Shown: in pieces, positions 1-8,395 of the stretch
Layout: each line of letters opens with the position of its first letter
How positions within the stretch are numbered: the stretch's first letter is position 1
Assembly: GCF_017810075.1 (NCBI RefSeq)
Contig: NZ_JADNYK010000002.1
Span: 186,001-250,000 of the forward strand
Reading direction: 5' to 3'
Origin: Pseudozobellia sp. WGM2
GTDB taxonomy: Bacteria > Bacteroidota > Bacteroidia > Flavobacteriales > Flavobacteriaceae
Length of the DNA: 64,000 nt
The notes under the pieces: generated by a model
What the model saw: only the letters and a program-made list of their open reading frames with translations
The model's database searches: none
Told to the model about the DNA's origin: nothing
Translations under genes and position numbers: made by a program

Positions 1-1752
1 AAAATGAAAAAAAACCGGGATGCCGGAACGAACGTAAGCGTAAACCTAGGCAATGGGCAGGGCAGCTACATAAAAACCAACGGGGGAGTAGCCTTAAACC
101 ATAAAAACGAGGTGCTGAATATCTTCGCCAATTACGATTATTCGGATAACCAAAGGTTTCAAACCATCGATATCGACCGCTCGACATCAGTTTCGGGGCA
201 GACCGTTTTTTTCAATTCTTCTTCCTTCGAAAAAAATAGGTTCAAAATCCATAATTTTAAAGTGGGAGCCGACGTCGACCTTTCCCCAAAAAGTACTTTG
301 GGTTTCATCATCAGCGGTAATTTCGTCAACGGAAATTCTAGGATTGTGGCTACAACCGATATAGGGGGCCGGCCAGAGCAAATCGATTCGACCAATTTGG
401 GAGCGACAGTCGGAAAATATCCAAATAAATACATTACCTATAACCTGAACTATAAGGTGCAACTGGACACCGTAGGAACCGACCTGAGACTTAGCTACGA
501 CTATTCCAATTCACGAAGAAATGAAGGTTTTGATTTCAGCAATCGTTTCTTGGACGAAAACCGGAACGAATACCGCCCTGACGAAAACTTCAGGAACTTG
601 ACCCCTCAGGATGCGGATATTTATGTCGGAAAAGTGAATTTCACGCATCCTTTTACCGAAACTTCAAAGATAGAGGCCGGTTTAAAATACAGTTCGGTAG
701 AAACGGACAACATACTTCAATACGACATATTACAGGATAATGGCAGTTATGTCAATGATGAAAGAAGGAGCAATCAATTTATCTATACGGAGAAAATAGG
801 TGCTGCCTATATAAATTACAACATTCAATTGGGATCGTACGACATTCAGACCGGGTTGCGTGCGGAAAGAACCGTATCGACCGGAAACTCGATAACGGAT
901 GAAAATGTTGTGGACAGAACCTACACGGATCTATTTCCAACGCTGTTCATCCAGAAAAAAATCAACGATTTGAATGTCATAAATGCCAGTTATGGCAGAC
1001 GGATCGATCGGCCCAATTATTCCTCGTTGAATCCATTCGTGTATTATATCGACCAATACACCTTCCGTTTCGGGAACCCCTTTTTAAAACCCCAATACAC
1101 CGATTCCTACAGCATCGGATACCTGCTCAAGAACAAGTATAAATTCGATTTGAGCTATAGCAATACTAAGGATGCAATCGCCTACATCATATTGACCGAC
1201 CCCGAATCCCGATCGATTTCCCAAACGGATGCTAACCTTAACGGCTTCAGTTCGTACAGTTTGAACGTTAACGCTCCAATCAAGGTTACTAATTGGTGGG
1301 GCACCTATAATAACGTATCGGTTTACTATAACCAGTACAGATCCAACGAGATTGAGGGCGCACTGCTGCAATTGGAAAAACTGGCGTGGCAGGCAAGCAC
1401 GAACCATACCTTTACCATCGATAACCGCACTTCTGCCGAACTGAGTGCTACCTATTTATCTCCTAACGTTTACGGGGTATTCAATATAAAATCGCGGTAC
1501 ACGGTCGACATGGGCGTTAGCAGGCAATTTTTTGATAATAAATTGAACGTTAAATTGGCCTTAAGCGATATTTTCAATACTTGGGGCAAAAGAACCATTT
1601 TCAGTAATTTGACCAGCAGTGGTTATAACATAGATACGGATTTTGACAGTACTGTCGTCCGCTTTAGCGTATCCTATAAATTTGGTAATATCAAATTGAA
1701 ATCGACCGATAAAAAAGGTGGTGCGGAAGAGGAGAAAAACAGGCTGTATTAA
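1..1752 (+). CDS. TonB-dependent receptor, C-terminal beta-barrel part (5' partial)
   Basis: The reading frame is open to the left edge, so this is the last 583 codons of a longer gene. The visible part starts at the first barrel strands after a plug domain. It alternates aromatic and polar strands typical of outer-membrane beta-barrels (YDYSNSRR, YTVDMGVSRQFF, VVRFSVSYKFGN), as in the outer membrane beta-barrel family of Bacteroidota TonB receptors. The ATG at 4 is an internal methionine and not the start. The last barrel strand is followed by a charged tail ending in NRLY, so the protein does not end on the usual C-terminal aromatic strand. The substrate cannot be read from this fragment, and no SusD partner lies downstream. 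A weak TetR-like half site lies 63 bp past the stop. Confidence 0.85.
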   Translation, partial: KMKKNRDAGTNVSVNLGNGQGSYIKTNGGVALNHKNEVLNIFANYDYSDNQRFQTIDIDRSTSVSGQTVFFNSSSFEKNRFKIHNFKVGADVDLSPKSTLGFIISGNFVNGNSRIVATTDIGGRPEQIDSTNLGATVGKYPNKYITYNLNYKVQLDTVGTDLRLSYDYSNSRRNEGFDFSNRFLDENRNEYRPDENFRNLTPQDADIYVGKVNFTHPFTETSKIEAGLKYSSVETDNILQYDILQDNGSYVNDERRSNQFIYTEKIGAAYINYNIQLGSYDIQTGLRAERTVSTGNSITDENVVDRTYTDLFPTLFIQKKINDLNVINASYGRRIDRPNYSSLNPFVYYIDQYTFRFGNPFLKPQYTDSYSIGYLLKNKYKFDLSYSNTKDAIAYIILTDPESRSISQTDANLNGFSSYSLNVNAPIKVTNWWGTYNNVSVYYNQYRSNEIEGALLQLEKLAWQASTNHTFTIDNRTSAELSATYLSPNVYGVFNIKSRYTVDMGVSRQFFDNKLNVKLALSDIFNTWGKRTIFSNLTSSGYNIDTDFDSTVVRFSVSYKFGNIKLKSTDKKGGAEEEKNRLY

Positions 1753-1845
1753 TTATTTGAAAGGCTTGGATTACTTCTCTTCTGTAACTTAACTAAATTT
1801 TAAGATGTTTATATAAACCGACCGAATGGTTTTTAAAAATTCAAT

Positions 1846-2316
1846 TTATTCGTCGGGTTCTGAATAAGTTACAATGTCTATGCCTATGCCATTGGGGTCT
1901 TCAATCGCAAAATGGCGGTCTCCCCAAGGTTCATCTCGAATGGGAATCTTAATATCAACATTCTTCTCTTTTATTTTGCCATATAGCTCGTCTACATTTT
2001 CAACCTCGATGGTCAAATACATTCCCTTACCTGAAAATCTTTCTTGAAAAAGCGGCTGTTGTGAAGGGTGGTCGGGTAAGAGAAATCCTATTTCAGCTTC
2101 TCGGTTAGGGGTATGCATCAAAAGGTAGAACTCGTTTTCAAAGGTGACTCCAAAATCAAGAATTTCAGAATAAAATTTCTTGCTTTCGGCCAATTTTTCG
2201 GTAATTACTCCGGCATTCAGTTTCATGTTTATTCGTTTTTTTAGAGGTTTTCCCGCCTGTCCGAAAATAGAAGCCGTCAGACAGAGCAGGCAAACTAGGT
2301 TTACTGTTCGATTCAT
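1846..2316 (-). CDS. VOC-family (glyoxalase/bleomycin-resistance fold) protein with hydrophobic leader
   Basis: From about residue 31 the protein has a single vicinal-oxygen-chelate domain (GVITEKLAESKKFYSEIL, then VENVDELYGK, then EDPNGIGIDIV), the layout of small glyoxalase-like proteins. These bind a metal and act on small molecules; the substrate is unknown. If translation begins at 2316, the first 30 residues look like a signal peptide (short basic start, then a hydrophobic run around LVCLLCLTASIFG), which is unusual for this family. A second ATG at 2226 would give a plain 126-aa cytosolic protein and is preceded by an A-rich stretch typical of Bacteroidota start sites. It lies 68 bp after the AraC regulator on the same strand, so the two are probably co-transcribed. 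The start is unresolved. Confidence 0.75.
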   Translation of the reverse strand: MNRTVNLVCLLCLTASIFGQAGKPLKKRINMKLNAGVITEKLAESKKFYSEILDFGVTFENEFYLLMHTPNREAEIGFLLPDHPSQQPLFQERFSGKGMYLTIEVENVDELYGKIKEKNVDIKIPIRDEPWGDRHFAIEDPNGIGIDIVTYSEPDE

Positions 2317-2384
2317 ATCCCATAAATTTCAATAATCAAATTTCAATTCTTATGGAAAGGAAACATTGTAAAAATCGGACATAA

Positions 2385-3200
2385 TTACCCTCTGAAAGCA
2401 CGAGAAGGGGTTACCCCGTAATGATTTTTGAACTCTTTTATAAAATGTGCCTGATCATAATACCCTACATCAAAGAATAGTTTGTTCATTTTCAAGCTCT
2501 GAACCGAAGGTTTCGCCCTTAAAATATTTTGAAACCGTACCACATTACTGAATGTCTTAGCCGTATCACCAATATAAAATTTGAAAAGGCGACGCAGTTG
2601 GCGTTGACTGATACCGATATCAAGCTCATCGGCAAGATTGACCACGCCCCTATTTTGCAATATGATGCCGATGGCTTTGTAGAGTCGGTTATCGGTATTG
2701 AAATCAGCCCGTTTTATTTGCTCTGAAAAATAATTGTCAAGCTCAGGCATTATCTCTTCAAGGTTGTGATTTGTTTTCATAGTTTTTGAAAGAAAGATAG
2801 CCGTATTCTTATGTACCGTCTCAAGATTTGCATATCTATTACTCAATATAGTTGCATCGATATTGAACAGCTGAGGGAACATCGTCGGGAGAAATCGAAT
2901 GCCTACATAATGAAAATTATGTTCTAGGGGAAACTCGGTAAACTTCTTGCAAAAGCCCATAACAAAAATTTCATCTGCTCTATTCAATTCGAAAAAGATA
3001 TCGATACAACCATCGGATACGACCCGATAGATAAACTGCCCTTCTAATGCATGAACTGTCTTCAACTCCCAATAACAATAGATGACATTACGCAAACTTT
3101 CATCAGGTAGCATTTCTCGATAAACTACATCTTGAGCGGACTGCCTTACGGTAGGTTGCACCGGCATATAAAGGTCTTTAATCGACTCGAAAATTTCCAT
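2385..3200 (-). CDS. AraC-family transcriptional regulator
   Basis: A 271-aa protein whose C-terminal third (from about residue 170) is a double helix-turn-helix of the AraC type: GISQRQLRRLFKFYIG followed by FFDVGYYDQAHFIKEFKNHY and GVTPSRAFRG. The N-terminal part (YREMLPDESLRNVIYCYWEL) resembles the DUF6597 sensor-like domain found in many Bacteroidota AraC proteins. It probably controls the VOC gene 68 bp downstream or genes elsewhere. Its own upstream region carries two copies of a 21-bp inverted repeat that also occurs upstream of the tetR gene at 35960, so it is probably itself under TetR control. The ligand is unknown. Confidence 0.88.
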   Translation of the reverse strand: MEIFESIKDLYMPVQPTVRQSAQDVVYREMLPDESLRNVIYCYWELKTVHALEGQFIYRVVSDGCIDIFFELNRADEIFVMGFCKKFTEFPLEHNFHYVGIRFLPTMFPQLFNIDATILSNRYANLETVHKNTAIFLSKTMKTNHNLEEIMPELDNYFSEQIKRADFNTDNRLYKAIGIILQNRGVVNLADELDIGISQRQLRRLFKFYIGDTAKTFSNVVRFQNILRAKPSVQSLKMNKLFFDVGYYDQAHFIKEFKNHYGVTPSRAFRG

Positions 3201-3227
3201 TTTTTTAATCTATCGTGAAATTTATTG

Positions 3228-3248
3228 AAACCGACCCAACGGTCGGTT
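3228..3248. promoter_or_regulatory. TetR-type operator, strong copy, upstream of araC-family gene
   Basis: An inverted repeat with arms AACCGAC and GTCGGTT separated by 6 bp. The flanks AAACCGAC and CGGTCGGTT, and the 4-bp spacing between them, are identical to those of the site at 35793-35813 upstream of the tetR gene. It sits 28 bp upstream of the araC-family start codon, where binding would block transcription. That TetR binds here is an inference from the shared sequence. Confidence 0.6.
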
Positions 3249-3352
3249 GTTGACATCTAATTTCTAACCTAGAATTCAAAAAATACAGATTTCAAGGTGC
3301 TTTTTATCGATTACCTACCCTAAATTCAAATACTACAGCCATTATCGACGAA

Positions 3353-3373
3353 TTACAGACCAGCTGGTCGGTT
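3353..3373. promoter_or_regulatory. Second, weaker TetR-type operator upstream of araC-family gene
   Basis: It has the same 8-4-9 architecture as the strong site. The right arm TGGTCGGTT matches 8 of 9 positions and the left arm TTACAGAC 5 of 8. It lies in the 208-bp gene-free stretch between dprA and the araC-family gene, 105 bp from the first site (10 helical turns). No other feature is seen in this stretch. Confidence 0.4.
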
Positions 3374-3408
3374 AAGCAAAGTGCTATAGCAGTAAACGAG
3401 TTGCCCAT

Positions 3409-4512
3409 TTAAATAGCTTCGAACAGCTTTCCGGGCAAGGGTCGTATCACTCCCTTCATTTCCATGTTCAACAAGGTCGATGAAGTTTTAAAAATCGGTA
3501 ACCGACACTCTAAAGCAATGCTGTCTAACAACTGTTTCCCATCTTTCTGTAAATAGGTGTATATCGATTTCTCGGTATCGTCTAACTCCACAAAAAGTTG
3601 CTTTTGCACGTTCTTGGTTTCTTTTTCGCTTACATCCCAATTCAATAAATAAACTAAATCAGCGGCAGAGGTGAGCATATGCGCCCGTTGTTGCTTGATA
3701 AGATTATTACAACCGCTACTGTACTTGTCATTTGACCTTCCAGGTACGGCAAAAACATCTCTGTTATAGCTATTGGCAATATCCGCGGTAACCAAACTAC
3801 CCCCCTTTTCCGCAGATTCTATGACTATCGTCGCCTCGCTCATACCGGCAATAATGCGGTTACGTTTCAGGAAATTTTCCCGGTCAGGTTTGCTCGTACT
3901 CCAAAACTCGGTGAAGAAACCTCCATTTTTATTTACATCGGGTACAAACTTAGCATGCACTTTCGGATAGATTTGATTCAGGCCGTGGGCCAAACACCCA
4001 ATGGTTTGAAGACCGTGCTTTATGGCCGCCCGTTGTATTGCAATATCAACACCATAGGCAAAGCCGCTAACAATTATCGGATCCAGAGGTGCCAAATCTT
4101 CAATGAACCTATCGCAAAATGCCTGCCCATAACTGGTGATTTTGCGTGTGCCTACAACGCTAATGATTTTTCTGTTCTGTAAATCGATATCGCCTTCCTT
4201 GAACAAAAGAATTGGGCTATCGATACAGTGCTTTAAATATTGAGGGTAGCTAGAATCGGCAAAATAACTGTACCGCCAACCCTTTTTCTCGATAATGGCA
4301 AACTCGTCTTCAGCTGCTTCTTGATGTTCGGCATCGTAAATACCGCGAAGAACATGGGTTCCGATTCCTTCAATTTGCAATAAATCGGCTTTCTTTGTGT
4401 TGAATATTTCCGATGGACTACCACAGTGTGCTATAAGTTTCTTCGCCGTTACATCGCCGATATTTGGTGTATGTTGAAGTCTCAAAACCGCAAGCAATTC
4501 ATCTGTAGTCAT
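3409..4512 (-). CDS. dprA: DNA-processing protein DprA
   Basis: A 367-aa protein that loads RecA on incoming single-stranded DNA during natural transformation. Visible features: an N-terminal helix-hairpin-helix-like segment (TPNIGDVTAKKLIAHCG), the Rossmann-like core with SVVGTRKITSYGQ, GFAYGVDIAIQRAA, GGSLVTADIANSYNRDVFAVPG and SSGCNNLIKQQRAHM, and a C-terminal winged-helix segment (LLDSIALECRLPIFKTSSTLLNMEMKGVI). I chose the ATG at 4512 because MTTDELLAVLRL begins the conserved part; 12 further in-frame codons upstream look non-conserved. It is transcribed away from the SPOR-domain gene, sharing a 105-bp divergent region. The family and length are usual. Confidence 0.95.
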   Translation of the reverse strand: MTTDELLAVLRLQHTPNIGDVTAKKLIAHCGSPSEIFNTKKADLLQIEGIGTHVLRGIYDAEHQEAAEDEFAIIEKKGWRYSYFADSSYPQYLKHCIDSPILLFKEGDIDLQNRKIISVVGTRKITSYGQAFCDRFIEDLAPLDPIIVSGFAYGVDIAIQRAAIKHGLQTIGCLAHGLNQIYPKVHAKFVPDVNKNGGFFTEFWSTSKPDRENFLKRNRIIAGMSEATIVIESAEKGGSLVTADIANSYNRDVFAVPGRSNDKYSSGCNNLIKQQRAHMLTSAADLVYLLNWDVSEKETKNVQKQLFVELDDTEKSIYTYLQKDGKQLLDSIALECRLPIFKTSSTLLNMEMKGVIRPLPGKLFEAI

Positions 4513-4617
4513 ATATAATCGAGTAAAAGTTATCCACAAAATACACAAAATATAATGTTAATAAAAAGTTATGCCAACCCTGTTTTGACGCTCTATTTTT
4601 TATAAAATTTGCGGTGT

Positions 4618-5583
4618 ATGGGCTTAGAACACTATATAAAAGATTTACTCTATCGCTACAATTGCGTAATCGTGCCTGGTTTCGGGGCATTTCTCACTCA
4701 AGAAAAATCTGCGATCATTCAAGAAGGCACCAATACCTTCTACCCACCGACCAAGACGGTTTCGTTCAATCAGCAACTGGTCTCCAATGACGGACTTTTA
4801 GTTTCCTACGCTGCGGAGGCTCAGAATATTTCTTTCGAAGAAATGTTGAAGCAGACTAAGGAGGAAGTCGCGGAATGGGAAGCAGTACTACAAAAAGGCG
4901 AGTATCTCAAACTTTCTGAAATAGGTTCTCTTTCGACAAACGCCGAAGGAAAAATACAATTTCAGCCCATAGGTAGTGTAAATTACCTGACTTCATCATT
5001 TGGTATGACCTCATTTGTTTCCGCTCCGGTTACCCGAGAAATCTTGAAGACCGAAGTAAGCGAGATGGAAGAGAAAATGCCTATAACCTTTACCCCAGAA
5101 AAAAGGGAGGGTTTAGGCGTAAGACCTTATCTCAAATATGCTGCGGTAGTTTTATTGGCGTTGACCGCCGGTTTCGCCGGGTATAAATATTACCAGACCG
5201 ATCAAGCCAACCAACAACTGGCTAGAGAAGAAGCACAAGAACTAGTTTCGAAACGCATTCAAGAAGCTACCTTTTTTGACACGAAACCTCTAGAATTGCC
5301 TGCAATTACCCTGAAGACTTCTAAAAAGACAACAGCAACAAAGGTTGAATCTGGTCAAAAAGTACATCACATTATCGCTGGCGCATTTAGATATCGAACG
5401 AATGCCGATAGAAAAATTGCCCAACTTAAAAATCAAGGTTACAACCCTTCATATATTGGTACCAACCCATTCGGACTTTATATGGTGGCCTATGATAGTT
5501 TTACCGATACCGATAAAGCTTTAGTGGCACTTCGAGAAATCAAGCTTACGCAAAAAGATGCTTGGTTAAAATCGGTAAAGTAA
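4618..5583 (+). CDS. HU-CCDC81-like and SPOR domain membrane protein
   Basis: A 321-aa protein starting at the ATG at 4618 (MGLEHYIKDLLYRYNC). The N-terminal ~120 residues carry tandem segments like the prokaryotic CCDC81/HU-type nucleoid-protein domains (CVIVPGFGAFLTQEKSA and GEYLKLSEIGSLSTNAEGKI). A membrane helix lies at about 172-192 (YAAVVLLALTAGFAGYKYY). The last ~75 residues form a SPOR domain (HHIIAGAFRYRTNADRKIAQL then GLYMVAYDSF), which in other proteins binds denuded peptidoglycan. The topology implies a cytoplasmic DNA- or protein-binding end and a periplasmic peptidoglycan-binding end. In flavobacteria this gene commonly sits upstream of an acyl-CoA thioesterase, as here. The precise role is unknown. 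Confidence 0.88.
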   Translation: MGLEHYIKDLLYRYNCVIVPGFGAFLTQEKSAIIQEGTNTFYPPTKTVSFNQQLVSNDGLLVSYAAEAQNISFEEMLKQTKEEVAEWEAVLQKGEYLKLSEIGSLSTNAEGKIQFQPIGSVNYLTSSFGMTSFVSAPVTREILKTEVSEMEEKMPITFTPEKREGLGVRPYLKYAAVVLLALTAGFAGYKYYQTDQANQQLAREEAQELVSKRIQEATFFDTKPLELPAITLKTSKKTTATKVESGQKVHHIIAGAFRYRTNADRKIAQLKNQGYNPSYIGTNPFGLYMVAYDSFTDTDKALVALREIKLTQKDAWLKSVK

Positions 5584-5651
5584 TTGCTTAAGTACTGAGC
5601 GAAATCTCATTATTCCTTCGGATTATGTTAGACTCAAACTAGATATGCGTG

Positions 5652-5659
5652 TATCTTTG
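5652..5659 (+). promoter_or_regulatory. Probable -7 box of the thioesterase gene
   Basis: TATCTTTG matches the Bacteroidota -7 consensus TAnnTTTG exactly and lies 14 bp before the ATG at 5674. The -33 region about 20 bp upstream is a poor match (TGTTAG). This implies a very short leader. Confidence 0.4.
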
Positions 5660-5673
5660 CCCAAAAATTAGAT

Positions 5674-6189
5674 ATGGAGGGCAAAAAACCCAGAGATTCT
5701 AGAACTACCATGACCGATATGGTTCTCCCCAGTGAGACCAACCCCCTAAATAACCTGTTTGGAGGTGAATTATTAGCCAGAATGGATCGTGCTGCCAGTA
5801 TTGCTGCCAGACGCCATAGCCGCCGAATTACGGTGACCGCTTCGGTCAACCATGTTGCATTCAACCAATCTGTACCTGTAGGAAGCGTTTTAACTGTCGA
5901 TGCAGCGGTTTCAAGGGCCTTCAATACTTCTATGGAAGTTTATATTGACGTTTGGATGGAAGATCGTTTCAGCGGCGAGCGTTCAAAAGCAAATGAAGCC
6001 ATCTACACCTTCGTAGCCGTTGATGATACCGGAAGACCTACGGAAGTACCTCCATTAATTCCTGAGACCGATTTGGAAAAAGAGCGCTACGCCGCGGCCT
6101 TGCGCAGAAAACAGCTAAGTCTTGTGCTTGCGGGAAAAATGCAGCCCAAAGATGCTACTGAACTAAGGGCTTTATTTATGGAAGGTTAA
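5674..6189 (+). CDS. Acyl-CoA thioesterase, hotdog fold
   Basis: A 171-aa hotdog-fold protein of the YciA/BFIT-type acyl-CoA hydrolase family, which cleaves acyl-CoA to free acid and CoA in the cytoplasm. The diagnostic helix-containing segment PLNNLFGGELLARMDRAASI is present near residues 24-44; the Asn and Asp in it correspond to residues used by the family. It is followed by VNHVAFNQSVPVGSVLTV and a conserved strand MEVYIDVWMED. It stands alone on the plus strand between the SPOR gene and the convergent aldo/keto reductase, with only 2 bp separating the two stops. The chain-length preference cannot be told. Confidence 0.92.
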   Translation: MEGKKPRDSRTTMTDMVLPSETNPLNNLFGGELLARMDRAASIAARRHSRRITVTASVNHVAFNQSVPVGSVLTVDAAVSRAFNTSMEVYIDVWMEDRFSGERSKANEAIYTFVAVDDTGRPTEVPPLIPETDLEKERYAAALRRKQLSLVLAGKMQPKDATELRALFMEG

Positions 6190-6191
6190 TC

Positions 6192-7028
6192 TTAGAAATC
6201 GAAATTATCAGGGTCAGGGCCAGTGCGTTCTCCCTTATGGAGCGAATCAAGATAGGCCACCTCATCATCGTTTAACTCAAAATCAAAAATTTCAGAGTTC
6301 GAAGCAATACGATTCTTATGAACGGATTTTGGTATGGTCACAACCCCTTTCTGTAGATTCCATCTCAGTACGATCTGTGCAGCAGATTTACCATACTTTT
6401 CCTCTAAATCTCTGGTAATGTCCAATTCGAACAACTTCCCTTGAAGAAACGGGGACCATGCCTCATACTGAATGCCCTTGTCAGTACAGAAATTCAACAG
6501 ATCTTGTTGCACCAAATAAGGGTGAAACTCCATTTGATTGACCATAGGTACAATCTCGGCACTTTGTAATAGGTCTTCTAGATGGTGCTGCAGAAAGTTA
6601 CTTACGCCGATGGCTCGTATTCTTTTTTGCTTATACAGTTCTTCAAGAGCTCTCCAAGTATCTTTATACTTCGCCACTACGGGCCAATGCACCAAATACA
6701 GGTCTACGTAATCGGTTGCCAATCGTTCCAGACTGGCCTCAAAAGCTTTTAAGGTGCTTTCGTAGCCCTGATCGCTGTTCCATACCTTAGTGGTAAGAAA
6801 AATGTCTTCCCGAGCCACGGCACTCTCTTTTATCGCTTTGCCGACACCTACTTCATTCTTATAGACCGCTGCGGTATCTATGTGACGATACCCCTGGTCT
6901 AAAGCAAATTTGACCGCATCGACCACTTCTTGATCATTATCGGCTTGATAAGTGCCTAAGCCGAAGTATGGCATTTCAACCCCGTTGTTTAATGTAAAAG
7001 TCCCTTGAATATCTGTAATCTTACTCAT
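6192..7028 (-). CDS. Aldo/keto reductase
   Basis: A 278-aa NADPH-dependent aldo/keto reductase with the (beta/alpha)8-barrel motifs of the 2,5-diketogluconate reductase-like group. The first signature is GYRHIDTAAVYKNEVGVGKAI, holding the catalytic Asp and Tyr. The catalytic Lys is in TTKVWN and the His in LYLVHWPV. The C-terminal nucleotide-binding segment is GVVTIPKSVHKNRIASN. The full tetrad is present, so it should be active on carbonyl substrates, probably small aldehydes or ketoacids. No neighbouring gene points to a pathway. It is convergent with the thioesterase. Confidence 0.93.
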   Translation of the reverse strand: MSKITDIQGTFTLNNGVEMPYFGLGTYQADNDQEVVDAVKFALDQGYRHIDTAAVYKNEVGVGKAIKESAVAREDIFLTTKVWNSDQGYESTLKAFEASLERLATDYVDLYLVHWPVVAKYKDTWRALEELYKQKRIRAIGVSNFLQHHLEDLLQSAEIVPMVNQMEFHPYLVQQDLLNFCTDKGIQYEAWSPFLQGKLFELDITRDLEEKYGKSAAQIVLRWNLQKGVVTIPKSVHKNRIASNSEIFDFELNDDEVAYLDSLHKGERTGPDPDNFDF

Positions 7029-7162
7029 TCTTGTGTTTTATTTTGTTCTAGACAGTTTGCCTCTAATCTGATTGTGTTTATTCGGTAAGTTACCAAATAT
7101 GGCTCATTGAGAAATATCGGCAACCATTAAAATTTTTATAAAATCTTAAGGGTTGATAGCGA

Positions 7163-8395
7163 TTACAATTGATAAACCCAATCTTCAGGGTTAAGCTTAG
7201 AAGTATTCTGATGTAGGTAGAACTTCAAACGCGTTTGCCCACTAGACCGATTGGTATAAATGTCGCCCAGTTCTGCCTTTGCATCTACTCTATCCCCCTT
7301 TTTTACATATAAATTGGTGAGATTATAGTAGGTGCTGATATAGTTACCATGTTTAAGCTGCACCGCTTTATTACCCCCAGGGATAGAGAGAATCGCGATT
7401 ACCTCTCCCCTGAAAATCGCCCTGGCCCTTGCACCCTCATCAGTGGTGATAATTACACCATTGCTCTGGTGTTTAATACCTGGATAGATAGCATCGCTAT
7501 ACACACCGAAGCCTTGACTTTTAAACCCTTTTTCAACTGGCCAGATCAACCTGCCTTTATTTGCCGAGAAACTGTTCGCGATAATGGCCGCCTCCGGTGT
7601 CATCAAAAACTTGCTTGGATCATCGGAAGCCTTACCCGCATCTTTATTGGCATTGGCTATCGCCTCACGTACCAAACGCTCTATTTCACGGTCAATTTGT
7701 TTTGCCTGATTCTGCTTGTCACGAATTTCGGCGGCATATTTGGTTTCGTTCTTTCTAATTGAACCCAGTAAATCTTGCTGCGCCTTTTTCTCGGAGGTGA
7801 GTTCATTTCTAGCCTTTCGGTTGGCGGCAATCAATCGGTCTTTCTCTTTTCGTTGTTCGGTCAGGTCTTGATTGAGCACCGTAAGCTCTTCTGTTTTCAC
7901 CACAATTTTCTCACCTTGCTGTCGTCTGAATTCGGTGTATTGTTTGATGTATTGAAGTCTTTTAAAGGCCTGAAAAAAATCGTCGGAAGATAACAAGAAC
8001 ATCAACTTGCTTTGTTGAATTTTGCTCTGATAACCCTTTTGAATCATCATGGCGTAATCATCTTTCAGATCGTTGAGTTCCTTTCTTAGAGCCGATATGG
8101 CATTGATGTTCGTATTGATTTTTCTGTTGAGTAGATTCGATTGTTCATTGGTCACACTAATCAAGCGTTGACGTACCTTTATTTTCTGTTCAAGACCTTC
8201 CATACGGTCTAAAACAGTGCCTCGTTTCTCTTTTTGTGCGAACAGCAAATGATTGATTTGTTCAATCTCTTTTTGCAATTGTTCGCGTTTGGCCTCTAAG
8301 GCTTCTTGCTCATTAGTTTGGGCATTGAGTTGAGAACATCCCAAAAAAATAAGGAATAATAGAACAATGAAATATGGCTTGTTACCTTGCATCAT
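7163..8395 (-). CDS. EnvC-like murein hydrolase activator (coiled coil + degenerate LytM/M23)
   Basis: A 410-aa exported protein: N-terminal signal (FIVLLFLIFLGCSQLNA, possibly a lipoprotein with Cys20), a long coiled coil at about 25-250 (EALEAKREQLQKEIEQINHL, then repeated Lys/Glu-rich heptads), then a LytM/M23-type domain at about 285-410. The zinc ligands are not conserved: where active enzymes have HxH near the C-terminus this protein has RLKFYLH, and the segment KHQSNGVIITT lacks the ligand Asp. As with EnvC, it probably activates amidases and is not itself a peptidase. It overlaps the DUF4292 gene by 14 bp, the last member of the flippase-dut-TPR-DUF4292 operon. Confidence 0.88.
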   Translation of the reverse strand: MMQGNKPYFIVLLFLIFLGCSQLNAQTNEQEALEAKREQLQKEIEQINHLLFAQKEKRGTVLDRMEGLEQKIKVRQRLISVTNEQSNLLNRKINTNINAISALRKELNDLKDDYAMMIQKGYQSKIQQSKLMFLLSSDDFFQAFKRLQYIKQYTEFRRQQGEKIVVKTEELTVLNQDLTEQRKEKDRLIAANRKARNELTSEKKAQQDLLGSIRKNETKYAAEIRDKQNQAKQIDREIERLVREAIANANKDAGKASDDPSKFLMTPEAAIIANSFSANKGRLIWPVEKGFKSQGFGVYSDAIYPGIKHQSNGVIITTDEGARARAIFRGEVIAILSIPGGNKAVQLKHGNYISTYYNLTNLYVKKGDRVDAKAELGDIYTNRSSGQTRLKFYLHQNTSKLNPEDWVYQL

